A stretch of 64,000 nt of DNA from Candidatus Halobeggiatoa sp. HSG11 (GTDB taxonomy: Bacteria; Pseudomonadota; Gammaproteobacteria; Beggiatoales; Beggiatoaceae): the NCBI GenBank assembly GCA_030378105.1, contig JAUCGL010000006.1, positions 1-64,000 of the forward strand, written 5' to 3'. A program made the translations under genes and the position numbers. Each line of letters opens with the position of its first letter. Position 1 is the stretch's first letter. Shown here in pieces: positions 1 to 9,500 of the stretch. The notes beneath the pieces were generated by a model that made no database searches, was not told the DNA's origin, and saw nothing but the letters and a program-made list of their open reading frames with translations.

Positions 1-121
1 ACATTATACCCCTGCTATGAAAATGGGTTTAACTCATAAACAACTTAATTGGAGATTTTTGTTGACTGTCCCTATACCTGTAAAATATTGATTTAATTAG
101 AACTGCATTGGTCTGTAGGGA

Positions 122-1462
122 CTATCGTTTAATTTGCAAAAAGTCACCTTGATAATTAGCTTTAGGAATGACACTCAAATCACCGGTCGCTAATCCTTGT
201 GAAATTTGGCTAATATCATCAATTATTTCACGCAAGTTAATTATCATATGTTGGAAAGCTTGAGCCATGACACCAATTTCATCATTATTATTTTTAGTAT
301 CAACAGTTAAGTTTAAATTACCATTTGCTAATTGGTGAGCAATGTCAGTCATCTTTTGAATTGGCTTAACTAACTTCTGACTAAATAGGAAAGCTATAAC
401 TCCAATCAATATAGACCCAACAAAAATAATGCTAAACAGTAAAATTAACATATATTGTATACTGGCAAATGCTTCTGTTTTATCAATTTTAGTGATTAAC
501 GACCAATTAATACCAGAAATTTTAAGAGGTGTATATGTGATTAATTGTGATTTTCCAAGATAATCAATAGTTGCAATTCCGGTCTGACCAGTGTGAATTT
601 CCTTATTATCTATTTTCTGTTTAAAAATAGTATCTTTTTGAACTAAGCGAGAATTTGAACGTAATAGAAAATCATCAGAACTCACTAACAGAGTTTCCCC
701 TGTTTCTCCTAAACCAGTACTTTCCTGCATGTTAGCATCAATATGTTTTATTGAAAGTTGAAAAATTAATACACCAACCAATTCAGTATGATTAAAAATT
801 GGAGATGCCACAAATGCTGCTGCTTCTTCCGATGGTTCATAGTAAGCAAAGTCTTCTAATATTGTTGTATTATTATTATCTACTTGTAACATTTCTTTAA
901 AAACATGGGCAATATTTGTATTAGCGTAAGGTCCGTCAATTAAAGAAGTAGCAAAGTCATTTTCTTTGTCAACGCTATATAAAATAATCCCTAAATGTGG
1001 CTCTACCAGAAAAATATCATAGTAGTGATAAGTATTTTTATATTCTTGGAACATAGAATGATACTGGGCATGAATATTACTATAAATGCTGCCATCATCA
1101 GCATCTATCATATCTGGTTTATCTGAATATAAAGAACGAAACTGTTCCATAGCCTCATCTGCATCCTGAAAAGCTTTGTCAAAATCATTCATAGCAGTGA
1201 TAACAGTTGGATTATTAGATAAAATTTTTATATCAGCTAAACGTTCATTAAAATAGTTATTAATTTGTCTGGCTTTTATATCACGCACCGCAGTTAATTT
1301 ATTAATAATTTCAATTTGCAAAGCATCTTGAGCATGTTTATAAGCTAAGAGTCCCACGGTAATAAGTGGAATAAGTGAAATAATGAGAAACAATAAAGTA
1401 AGTTTGCCTCGTAGGGAACGAAAAAAAACAAGGCGTGTTTCAGAATGTGAAAAATTATTCAT
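122..1462 (-). CDS. Cache/HAMP membrane sensor, apparently C-terminally truncated
   Basis: 446-aa membrane sensor. A first membrane helix (about residues 20-41) and a second (about 337-361) bracket a ~295-residue extracytoplasmic region that looks like a double Cache ligand-binding domain. A HAMP linker follows (about 362-412). The protein then stops inside the first copy of a ~46-residue HAMP-like module, ending ...YQGDFLQIKR. The two sensors nearby continue past this point into further modules and a GAF domain. No kinase, cyclase or methyl-accepting output domain is present, so as read it can bind a ligand but has no effector. The stop codon TAG is the first part of a GATAGTCCCTACA sequence nearly identical to that at the end of the 1485-aa kinase gene. 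It is divergent from the 710-aa sensor across a long palindrome. Sensor identity is confident; truncation is inferred. Confidence 0.8.
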   Translation of the reverse strand: MNNFSHSETRLVFFRSLRGKLTLLFLIISLIPLITVGLLAYKHAQDALQIEIINKLTAVRDIKARQINNYFNERLADIKILSNNPTVITAMNDFDKAFQDADEAMEQFRSLYSDKPDMIDADDGSIYSNIHAQYHSMFQEYKNTYHYYDIFLVEPHLGIILYSVDKENDFATSLIDGPYANTNIAHVFKEMLQVDNNNTTILEDFAYYEPSEEAAAFVASPIFNHTELVGVLIFQLSIKHIDANMQESTGLGETGETLLVSSDDFLLRSNSRLVQKDTIFKQKIDNKEIHTGQTGIATIDYLGKSQLITYTPLKISGINWSLITKIDKTEAFASIQYMLILLFSIIFVGSILIGVIAFLFSQKLVKPIQKMTDIAHQLANGNLNLTVDTKNNNDEIGVMAQAFQHMIINLREIIDDISQISQGLATGDLSVIPKANYQGDFLQIKR

Positions 1463-1909
1463 AGTTTATCTTTAATGGTTGGGAGAATATTTAAAAAATT
1501 GTTAATTTTGTGAATTCGTTGCTATACTATCGTTATAATAATGTATAACATAAATATAATCTATCATATTTTTAAAAAATGTGGGTTGTTAGCTTATTGA
1601 TAGATGTGAAATAACGTAACCAGATAATATACTAGTCATTAACTGATCTAACGCAGAAAGCTATTATATCAAATATCTCGTTCCCAACGTCTCGTTGGGA
1701 ATGCCTACCATACCGCTCTGCGGTATTCATTTTAGTTTAAATCGTGGCACAGAGTCACTTAAATTAAGTGTTAAGATTCTACTTAATACTAAAATACTTA
1801 AAATGAATACCGCAGAGCGGTATAGTAGGCATTCCCAACGAGACGTTGGGAACGAGATAACGAGATATAGTTTTTCAGATAAAGAACCACTTAACTTTTA
1901 AATCATATT
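1463..1909. other. Intergenic region between two divergent sensor genes
   Basis: Besides the long inverted repeat described separately, this stretch is AT-rich and must hold the promoters of both flanking genes. No convincing promoter or operator could be singled out. A 68-codon plus-strand reading frame here lies inside the inverted repeat and is not credible as a gene. Confidence 0.6.
1675..1858. repeat. 184-bp element with 60-bp near-perfect inverted arms
   Basis: The left arm (1675-1734) and right arm (1799-1858) are reverse complements over 60 bp with one mismatch, separated by a 64-bp AT-rich loop. Each arm contains nested short palindromes (TTCCCAACGtctCGTTGGGAA and TACCGCTCTGCGGTA). 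The left half with its loop recurs alone at 43801-43895, and the outer arm motif recurs at 18633-18736. It would form a very stable cruciform or RNA hairpin. No transposase is encoded, so it is probably a non-autonomous repeat. Confidence 0.9.
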
Positions 1910-4042
1910 ATGAATATTTTTAATAACTTTAAAGTAGGAACCAAAATTAGTATTGGTTTTTCCATCATATTAACATTAATGATTGGTATGGGAGCAACTT
2001 TGTTGTTAAGTTTAGACGATTTAAAGGATGATTTCATCTTTTTAGTCGAACATGATCAGCCAGTATTGTCCAATGCTCATGAATTAGCTAAGTTAGTTAT
2101 AGATATGGAAACTGGCGAACGTGGTTTTTTAATCACTGGTAAAGAAGATTTTTTAGAACCATATCATACTGGTATCAAAAGATTCAATATTTTAATAGAA
2201 ACAGAAGCACAATTAGTTAGTGATAATCATTCACAAGTTGTATTGTTGGAAAAAATTGCACAATTACATGAAGAATGGATTAATAAAGTCGGAAAATCGG
2301 CAATAGCCAAACGGCGTGAAGTAAATAAAGCAACTGTTAATTTTGAACAATTGCAAAAACTATTAAAAGGTGGGGTGGGTAAAAATATTTTAGATAATTT
2401 ACGCAATATATTGATAAATTTGGAAAACAGTTTAAGAGCTAAAGATAATTTAGAAGGTGTTATTTTAACTATTAAAATTGCTAAAAATATGGTTGATCAA
2501 GAAACTGGGGAACGAGGTTTTATTATCACCGGTGCGGACAACTTTTTGGAACCTTATCATGCTGGTTATAAACAATTAGCGATTAATCTAACAGCTTTAC
2601 GTTCTCATTTAACTACTGCCGATGACTTGGAATTATTGGAACAAGTTAAATCACTTTCCGAACAATGGATAGAGCAAGCAGCTAAACCAGAAATTGCCGC
2701 TAGGAGAAAAATGAATGCTAATTCTGTTACTATGAATGACATCGTTAAGATGATTCAGGCTGGAACAGGGAAAAATATTTTGGATAAAATTCGAGTGCAA
2801 CTTGATGATTTTATTCAGACTGAAAAACAATTGAATCTCAAACGCTCTAAAGATGTTAAATACAATGTTAGCTTTGTCAATAATTTAACTTTATGGTTAA
2901 CTATAGTCGGTATAATTATTGGTATTTTGCTTGGTATATATATTTCGCATAATATAACTTATCCATTAAAAAAATTGACTACTATGGCTGACAATATGGC
3001 AGATGGAAATGTACAGCAAATAGATGATTTACAAAATATTACTTTTCGAAAAGATGAAATGGGTGATATTGGACGTTCTTACGAAGCAATGACAAATTAT
3101 TTTAGAACGATTATCGAAGATATTGTACAAGTTTCACAGGGGTTGGCAAATGGAAAGTTACAAGCTATGCCGCAAGACAAATATCAAGGTGATTTTGTGC
3201 AAATAAAAGATTCTATGGAAGCGGCTTTATTGAGCCTGAGTCAAGTAGTCAAAGATATTGTGCAAATATCTCAAGGATTAGCTGTTGGTAATTTGCGTAT
3301 AACCCCTAAAACTGAGTATAAAGGGGATTTTATCCAAATAAAAAACGCATTGGAAACAGCATTTTCAGCCCAATCGCAAGTTATTGAAGATATAGTGCAA
3401 GTTTCTCAAGGGTTAGCCGATGGCAGTAAAAATGTGAAGGCAAAAGCCGAATATCAAGGTGACTTTATTCAGATAAAAACTGCGTTAGAAACTGCTGCTA
3501 GTAAATTGTCAGAATCTATGGCTCAAAATGCTACCCAAGATTGGTTAAAAACTGGTCAAACAGAACTAAGTAAACAAGTTAGCGGTGAACAAAAAGCAAC
3601 TGAATTAGCTAAAAATATTTGCACTTTCTTAACTACTTATTTAGAAGCACAGGTCGGAGCATTTTACATTGTAGAAGATGAGAAAACCATTAAACTTATC
3701 GCTAGTTATGCGTACAGCCAACGCAAAGGTTTACCTAACGAGTTTCAACTTGGGGAAGGTTTAGTTGGGCAAGCGGTACTTGAGAAGCAGAAGATTTTGG
3801 TGACAGATGTACCTGAGGATTATATCAGCATCCAATCTGGTACTGGTGAAGCTGTTCCTAAGAGTATTTTGGTTATGCCATTTATGTATGAAAACAGTGT
3901 TAAAGGTGCAATTGAAATTGGTTCTTTCCATGAATTCACTGCAACTCAATTGGAATTATTGGAACAGGTGATGCCTAATATTGGAATTATCATGAACACT
4001 GCGGAATCTCGTACTAAAATGCAGGCTTTGTTGCAAAATTAA
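1910..4042 (+). CDS. Double-CHASE3-like/HAMP/GAF membrane sensor without a kinase
   Basis: 710-aa sensor. The first membrane helix is at about residues 13-34 and the second at 325-346. The outer region holds two homologous CHASE3-like halves, each carrying METGERGF(L/I)ITG-type sequence (E67-G72; again from about 198) and a GKNILD motif. A HAMP linker (347-400) is followed by three consecutive ~46-residue modules (401-446, 447-492, 493-536; consensus IVQVSQGLA...YQGDFIQIK.ALE) and a GAF domain (about 560-705). The protein stops at RTKMQALLQN, exactly where the 1485-aa sensor continues from RTQMQALLKQ into a coiled coil and histidine kinase. A TAGTCC repeat end begins a few bases after the stop. 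It may be a decapitated kinase or a free-standing sensor that signals by protein contact. No methyl-accepting domain is seen. Confidence 0.85.
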   Translation: MNIFNNFKVGTKISIGFSIILTLMIGMGATLLLSLDDLKDDFIFLVEHDQPVLSNAHELAKLVIDMETGERGFLITGKEDFLEPYHTGIKRFNILIETEAQLVSDNHSQVVLLEKIAQLHEEWINKVGKSAIAKRREVNKATVNFEQLQKLLKGGVGKNILDNLRNILINLENSLRAKDNLEGVILTIKIAKNMVDQETGERGFIITGADNFLEPYHAGYKQLAINLTALRSHLTTADDLELLEQVKSLSEQWIEQAAKPEIAARRKMNANSVTMNDIVKMIQAGTGKNILDKIRVQLDDFIQTEKQLNLKRSKDVKYNVSFVNNLTLWLTIVGIIIGILLGIYISHNITYPLKKLTTMADNMADGNVQQIDDLQNITFRKDEMGDIGRSYEAMTNYFRTIIEDIVQVSQGLANGKLQAMPQDKYQGDFVQIKDSMEAALLSLSQVVKDIVQISQGLAVGNLRITPKTEYKGDFIQIKNALETAFSAQSQVIEDIVQVSQGLADGSKNVKAKAEYQGDFIQIKTALETAASKLSESMAQNATQDWLKTGQTELSKQVSGEQKATELAKNICTFLTTYLEAQVGAFYIVEDEKTIKLIASYAYSQRKGLPNEFQLGEGLVGQAVLEKQKILVTDVPEDYISIQSGTGEAVPKSILVMPFMYENSVKGAIEIGSFHEFTATQLELLEQVMPNIGIIMNTAESRTKMQALLQN

Positions 4043-4045
4043 GAG

Positions 4046-4285
4046 GTAGTCCTCCAGAAGTATAGCAATTCTTAATTATGAATGCTTAATTCTTAATTAA
4101 AATCTATAAAAATATATTATGTAGGAAACCCACCGAACCTTTAAAATGGTGGATTTATTCGGGTAACCACAAGGGATTACCCCTACAAATCATCATTTTT
4201 AGGAAAGATGTCTACTTAAAATCGCAGATTTTTGAACTTGACTTTATCTTTTCACATTTTCATAACCGCCAGAAAAATAGACAGC
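4046..4285. repeat. Stacked intergenic repeat fragments between convergent genes
   Basis: Three repeat families abut here: a GGTAGTCC end (about 4046-4054), a TATAGCA-type element (4061-4115, right end missing) and a GTAGG...CCTAC inverted-repeat element (4120-4187). The last is related to those at 11288, 17768, 40707 and 43699. Next comes a TTTAGGAAAGATGT end like the termini of the 11395 element. Nothing coding is visible. The hairpins could end transcription from both sides. Confidence 0.7.
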
Positions 4286-6262
4286 TTAAAAATTCACAAT
4301 CAATGAATAAAATATACTACGTTCTGAACCAACTAACGGTAATTCATTAATTTTCTTTCGTCTAACATATTCAGGTACAGTAACTTGAGTGTCAGTTAAA
4401 TTTTGCAGTGATAAAACATGCTTAAACTGGAGTGAATTATACTTATGTTGATAAGCAAGATTAACATTAAGATTAAAATAATCATCAACTTGACGGCTAT
4501 CAACTGAATCAGTGTAATTACCTAGCAGAGAAACATCAATTCCATTAAAACTTTTATGAATGCCAATTGAAGTTGTGAAATCAGGAACATATTTAAAATT
4601 ATAATGGTCAGTCCCCGGCATCTTATCGCCATCACTACCAACAACATAATCAAAATTCAGGAAAATTTCTGCAAATTTCGGATTGAGATATTTTAGTTCA
4701 AACTCCAAACCTTTGGCAGTAAATTCTTTCCCATTAGTATAAACACTGACATCACTGGCAATCGCACCATCATCAAGAACAACATCATCTTTAATACGAT
4801 GAATCTTATCTTTATAAATAGAATAATAAGCCAATGTTTGAATATAAAAATAACTATGACTGTGCTGATAACCAATTTCAAAAGTATCAGCCGTTTCTGG
4901 TTCTAAATTTTCCTTGCCAAACACACTTTTGGTCGGAGTTATAAAATATAACTCAAATAAGCTTGGAGTCCTAAATGATTGACCAGCAATAAATTTAATT
5001 GTATTTTTATCATCAATTGAATAAACAACTGTTCCCCTTGAAGATATATTTTCCCCAAAAGTTTCACTTTTAGTTAACCGACTACCAATTAAAATACGCC
5101 ATTTTTTCAAAGGTTTCCAATCAATTTGACCATAACCAGAATACTCATAAACATTGCGGTCAGAAAGATTATTTTCAGCTAAAATCGTATTGAAAGATTG
5201 GCGGATATTTTTGTATTCCTTACTTTTTCTTAGCTCATAATCAGCACCCAGTTCAAATTGTAAACTATCGTCCCAAGTAAGAATATTACTGATATTTCCG
5301 CCAATTCGCTGTCCCAACACATTAGCCCTTACGTCATCATCAGCAGAACGAGAAAAATTACGCTCATTCCAATCATAAAATAGTTGCATCTTGGAGTAAA
5401 AAATTTTAGTCCAATTGTGCGAGTTAGTATAACCAAGTAAAATGCCATCAACATCATGGTTATTGCCAGCACCCGCCGAAAATTTTTGAGTTGAGCCTTC
5501 GTAGTTACCTTCATCGTTACGAAAAGCATTTAATAGCAAAGCATGGTCTTTATATTCCAATGCTGTCGTTACATTTAAGCTGTCATGGTAATCCTCAATA
5601 TCACCATTAATTCCAGCTTCATCAGTTAAATTATCGTTAAAACGTTGACCTCGTTCTTTATTAACAGCAGTAAATATAGACAGACCATCAGCCGAATTAT
5701 AACGGTAATTAGCTCCTATAGAACGCCTATCTTTAGTTCCAATAGTTGTATGTAACTCTTTGGTATTTTTACGTAAAATTATATTAATTGCTCCAGAATA
5801 AGCTTGTGAACCGTAAATAACTGAAGCCGGGCCACGTAATACTTCAATCCGTTCAACATCATGGATACTTAATCGGTCTAAATTACCTTCACCAGTTATT
5901 GCGTGCCAACTAGGTATATTGTTAATCATAACCAATACTTTATTAGCATAATGGTCTTGCAACACACCACGCACAGTAGCAACTTGCTGTTTAAAAGCAG
6001 TTCTATAGACTTGTATACCAGATAAAGTTTCCACAGCCGCAGAAATTGAAGCAAAGTTATATTCTTCAATCATTTGCCGGTCGATAACGGTGACTGTCGA
6101 GGGGCTTTGTAAGGATGTTTCGGCTTTTGTGGAAGCGATATCAAGTTCTAAATTCAGAAAATTTTCTAAGCGTAAAAAATGTAGTTCTTGTTGTAACTCA
6201 GTATCTTGAGCGTAACAAAAATTAGTGACTATAATTGTAAGTATTAATAATTTATATTGCAT
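4286..6262 (-). CDS. TonB-dependent outer-membrane receptor
   Basis: 658-aa outer-membrane transporter. It has an N-terminal signal peptide (cleavage probably after CYA, residues 16-18). A plug domain (about 50-165) shows the usual ETSLQSPSTVTVI-type start, RGV and ERIEVLRGPASVIYG motifs, and a long beta-barrel ends in a C-terminal phenylalanine (SLIVNF). Receptors of this size with this plug transport siderophores, cobalamin or other metal chelates using TonB energy; the substrate cannot be read from the sequence. It lies on the same strand as, and downstream of, the 1485-aa hybrid kinase, with a repeat-containing gap of about 300 bp. No tonB/exbBD or periplasmic binding protein gene is nearby, so it depends on a TonB system encoded elsewhere. 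Confidence 0.92.
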   Translation of the reverse strand: MQYKLLILTIIVTNFCYAQDTELQQELHFLRLENFLNLELDIASTKAETSLQSPSTVTVIDRQMIEEYNFASISAAVETLSGIQVYRTAFKQQVATVRGVLQDHYANKVLVMINNIPSWHAITGEGNLDRLSIHDVERIEVLRGPASVIYGSQAYSGAINIILRKNTKELHTTIGTKDRRSIGANYRYNSADGLSIFTAVNKERGQRFNDNLTDEAGINGDIEDYHDSLNVTTALEYKDHALLLNAFRNDEGNYEGSTQKFSAGAGNNHDVDGILLGYTNSHNWTKIFYSKMQLFYDWNERNFSRSADDDVRANVLGQRIGGNISNILTWDDSLQFELGADYELRKSKEYKNIRQSFNTILAENNLSDRNVYEYSGYGQIDWKPLKKWRILIGSRLTKSETFGENISSRGTVVYSIDDKNTIKFIAGQSFRTPSLFELYFITPTKSVFGKENLEPETADTFEIGYQHSHSYFYIQTLAYYSIYKDKIHRIKDDVVLDDGAIASDVSVYTNGKEFTAKGLEFELKYLNPKFAEIFLNFDYVVGSDGDKMPGTDHYNFKYVPDFTTSIGIHKSFNGIDVSLLGNYTDSVDSRQVDDYFNLNVNLAYQHKYNSLQFKHVLSLQNLTDTQVTVPEYVRRKKINELPLVGSERSIFYSLIVNF

Positions 6263-6557
6263 AACGTTATTGCTCCATTAAAATTAAGCATTCATGATTC
6301 AATGGTTTGGACAGTTTTGAAATAATAGTAGGGTGGACAAGCAGAGCGTCATCCACCTCCTAACGATATATGGTGTGTGGCGTTACCACATAATACCTTC
6401 GCCAAATAGATAGTTATTTTGGGAATGGGGCAAAGCGGATTTCCCGAAACTCTTATATTATTTGGATTTCTGGAAATCGTACCTCATTCCCGAAACAACA
6501 AGTTACCATAGTATTTTATATTAATATAAATAATTAATGAAAGTTGGTTTGTAGGGA
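6263..6557. other. Repeat-rich intergenic region
   Basis: It contains a GTAGGGTGGACAAGCAGAGCG element (from about 6330), whose sequence matches one arm of the 17768 element. It also holds an imperfect inverted repeat with arms around GGGAATGGGG...TTTCCCG and CGTACCTCATTCCCG (about 6420-6496). A GTAGTCCC end lies directly at the stop of the kinase gene. No gene is seen. Confidence 0.55.
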
Positions 6558-9500
6558 CTACCGATACAACCAAACTCGCATCAACGACATCAATTTATCA
6601 GAATCAACTGGTTTAGCCAAATAATCATTTGCCCCAGCCTCAATACATTTAGATTTATCATCTTTCATGGCTTTAGCAGTCAGAGCTATAATAGGTAATT
6701 TACGATATTTAGGTTGTTTCCGAATCGCTCGCATAGCTTCATAACCATCCATCTCAGGCATCATTATGTCCATCAATACAATTGCAGTATCATTGTTTTC
6801 TTCCAATAATTCCAAACCCTCTTGGCCATTAACTGCACATATAGTTTCCATATTATTCTCTTCCAATACAGTGGCTAATGCAAACACATTACGCACATCA
6901 TCATCAACAATCAATATTTTTTTGTGTTTGAGGATTGCTTCCTTATCATGTACTATCTGCAACATATCACGCTTATTATCTGGCAATTTAGCCTCTATTT
7001 GATGCAAAAATAAAGTTGCTTCATCCAACAGGCGTTCAGAAGAACTGACTGATTTAATTGGTATTGCATCAGAACAACGCATTAACAAAATTTCTTCTTC
7101 TGTCGTCAAATCACGGTCAGCATAGACAATAATTGGGGTTTGACAATAAGTTCGATTTTGGTGCATCATTTCCAATAACTTACTACCAGAATTACGTTCT
7201 ATATCCATGTCAAGGATAATGCAATCATAAGAAGTAGTTTGCAGATTTTGGAATGCAGAGTCAATTGTTAATTGTTGCTGAATCTGAATCCCTTCTTCAT
7301 TAACTAATTCAATAATTTTTTGTCTATGTAATTCAATATCTGATACTATTAATAAATTTTTAACTGTTCTAGTAAGGAACTGTTCTATTTGTTTAAAAGC
7401 ATTGGTTAATTTTTCCATGCTCACTGGCTTAAGCAAATAACCAATAGCTCCCATCTTTTTAGCATCCATGCTCTGGTCAGCAGCAGACATGAAATGAACT
7501 GGAATATGGCGAGTTTCTGGATTGTCCTTCAATCGTTCCATCACATTCCAACCGTTCAACTCAGGCAGGCCAATATCTAAAATAATAGCACTTGGTTTAT
7601 ATTGTTCAGCCAATTGCACACCAGTTATACCATCCTCAGCCAAAAGATGTTTAAAACCTTTTTCAGTAGATAAATCAGTTAAAATTTTGGAAAATTTCCT
7701 ATCATCTTCAATAAACAAAATGAACTTATCATCTGGTTTTAAATCATCCCTATCATCTGGAATTGGCTTAGGTTTTGGTAAAGATTCTGGTTTAACTGAT
7801 GGATAGTTGGATTTATTTAACAATGGTTCTTTTATTGGAGTTGATACTGGTGTAACAGCTTTTGCTGGTTCTGTTAACTCTATTGATTTTGGTAGATATA
7901 AGGTAAATATACTACCATTATTATCACTAGTTAAAGTTAGTTCTCCACCCAATAATCTTGCCAATTGACGAGAAATAGACAGACCTAAACCAGTTCCACC
8001 ATATTTGCGACTAGTAGAACCATCAACCTGTTGGAAAGCTTCAAAAATAGCTTGCTGTTTATCTTTTGGAATTCCTATACCACTGTCTATCACGCTGATA
8101 GCAATAGTTTTATTAAGTTCTAACTGCTGTCCTCCAATGTTTATCGGAATTTCGGTTGGATGTTGAACTATTATTTTAACTGAACCTTCACTAGTAAACT
8201 TGAAAGCATTGGACAGTAAATTATTAATAATCTGTTTAACACGCTGGCTATCAGTGCGTTGAGTTGGATTGACATCAACATCAATGGTAGTTGTAAACTC
8301 TAGTTCTTTATTATCTGCAATTGGTTGAAATTTCTGCTCAATTGTTGTCAGCAAATTAGGCAATAATACATTTTCCCATTGTACTTCTATCTTGCCAGCT
8401 TCAACTTTGGACAGGTCTAAAATATCATTAATAAGAGTCAGTAAGTCTTTACCAGCACTGTTGATAGTTTTGGCATATTCCATCTGTTTCTCGTTCAAAG
8501 TACCTGGTTTATTATCTGCTAATAATTGAGCTAAAATTAACAGACTATTCAACGGAGTACGCAATTCATGAGACATGTTAGCCAAAAATTCAGATTTATA
8601 CTTACTCGCCAACTCTAACTCTTCTGCTTTCAATACGATAGCTGCTTGAGCTTTTTCCATTTCAATCTGAGCTTTCTCCATCTCAATTCGATTAGCTTCT
8701 AAAGTTTGATTTTTCTGTTGAGTTTCAAGTTTTTGCTGTTCCAAACCATGAGTTCGTTCTTCAAGTATTTCATTAGTTTGCCGCAATTCTTCTTGTTGAG
8801 TTTGCATCTCTTCAGATTGACTTTGTAATTCTTCAGACTGATTCTGCAATTGTTCGTTAGTTTCCAACATTTCTTTTTGTTTTAATTGCAATTCTTCAGA
8901 TTGTTGCTGGCTTTGTTTAAGTAAAGCTTGCATCTGAGTCCGTGAGTTGGCAGTGTTAATTGCTATGGCAATGTTTGATACGACTTGTTCTAAAAAATTG
9001 CGTTGTATATCTGATAGTTCTTTAGATGTCCCTATTTCAATGATTCCTTTAACTGAGTTTTCGTATAAACACGGCAGCAATAACAAATGATAAGGCATGG
9101 AATTGGCTAAACCAGAACGGATAATAGTTGGGCATTCTTCAATAGTTTGACTGAAAGCTAAAATCTTCTTGTTAAGAGCCACTTGTCCCACCAAACCTTC
9201 ACCAAGTAAATATTTATTTGGGCGTTCATTATTTTCAATATAAGCGTAACTGGAAACAATTTGTAAATAAGGTTGTGATTCATCTTCTTTAAGCAAATAA
9301 AATAACCCAACTTGAGAGTTAACATACTCACATAAAAAAGTAATTATATTTTTTGTTAAAATAACAACATCTTGTTCCCCAGTTATCAATTCATTCAGTT
9401 GAGCTTGCCCATTTTTTATCCAATTTCGAGTTATATTTTGATCAGTTGCCTGTGCCAATTTATTAGAGGCTATTTCCAAAGCTTCTTTTATTTGGCTAAA

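Noticed and set aside
1695-1901. 68-codon plus-strand reading frame before the 710-aa sensor
   Set aside because: It lies almost wholly in the long inverted repeat and its composition is that of the repeat; no ribosome-binding site or homology.
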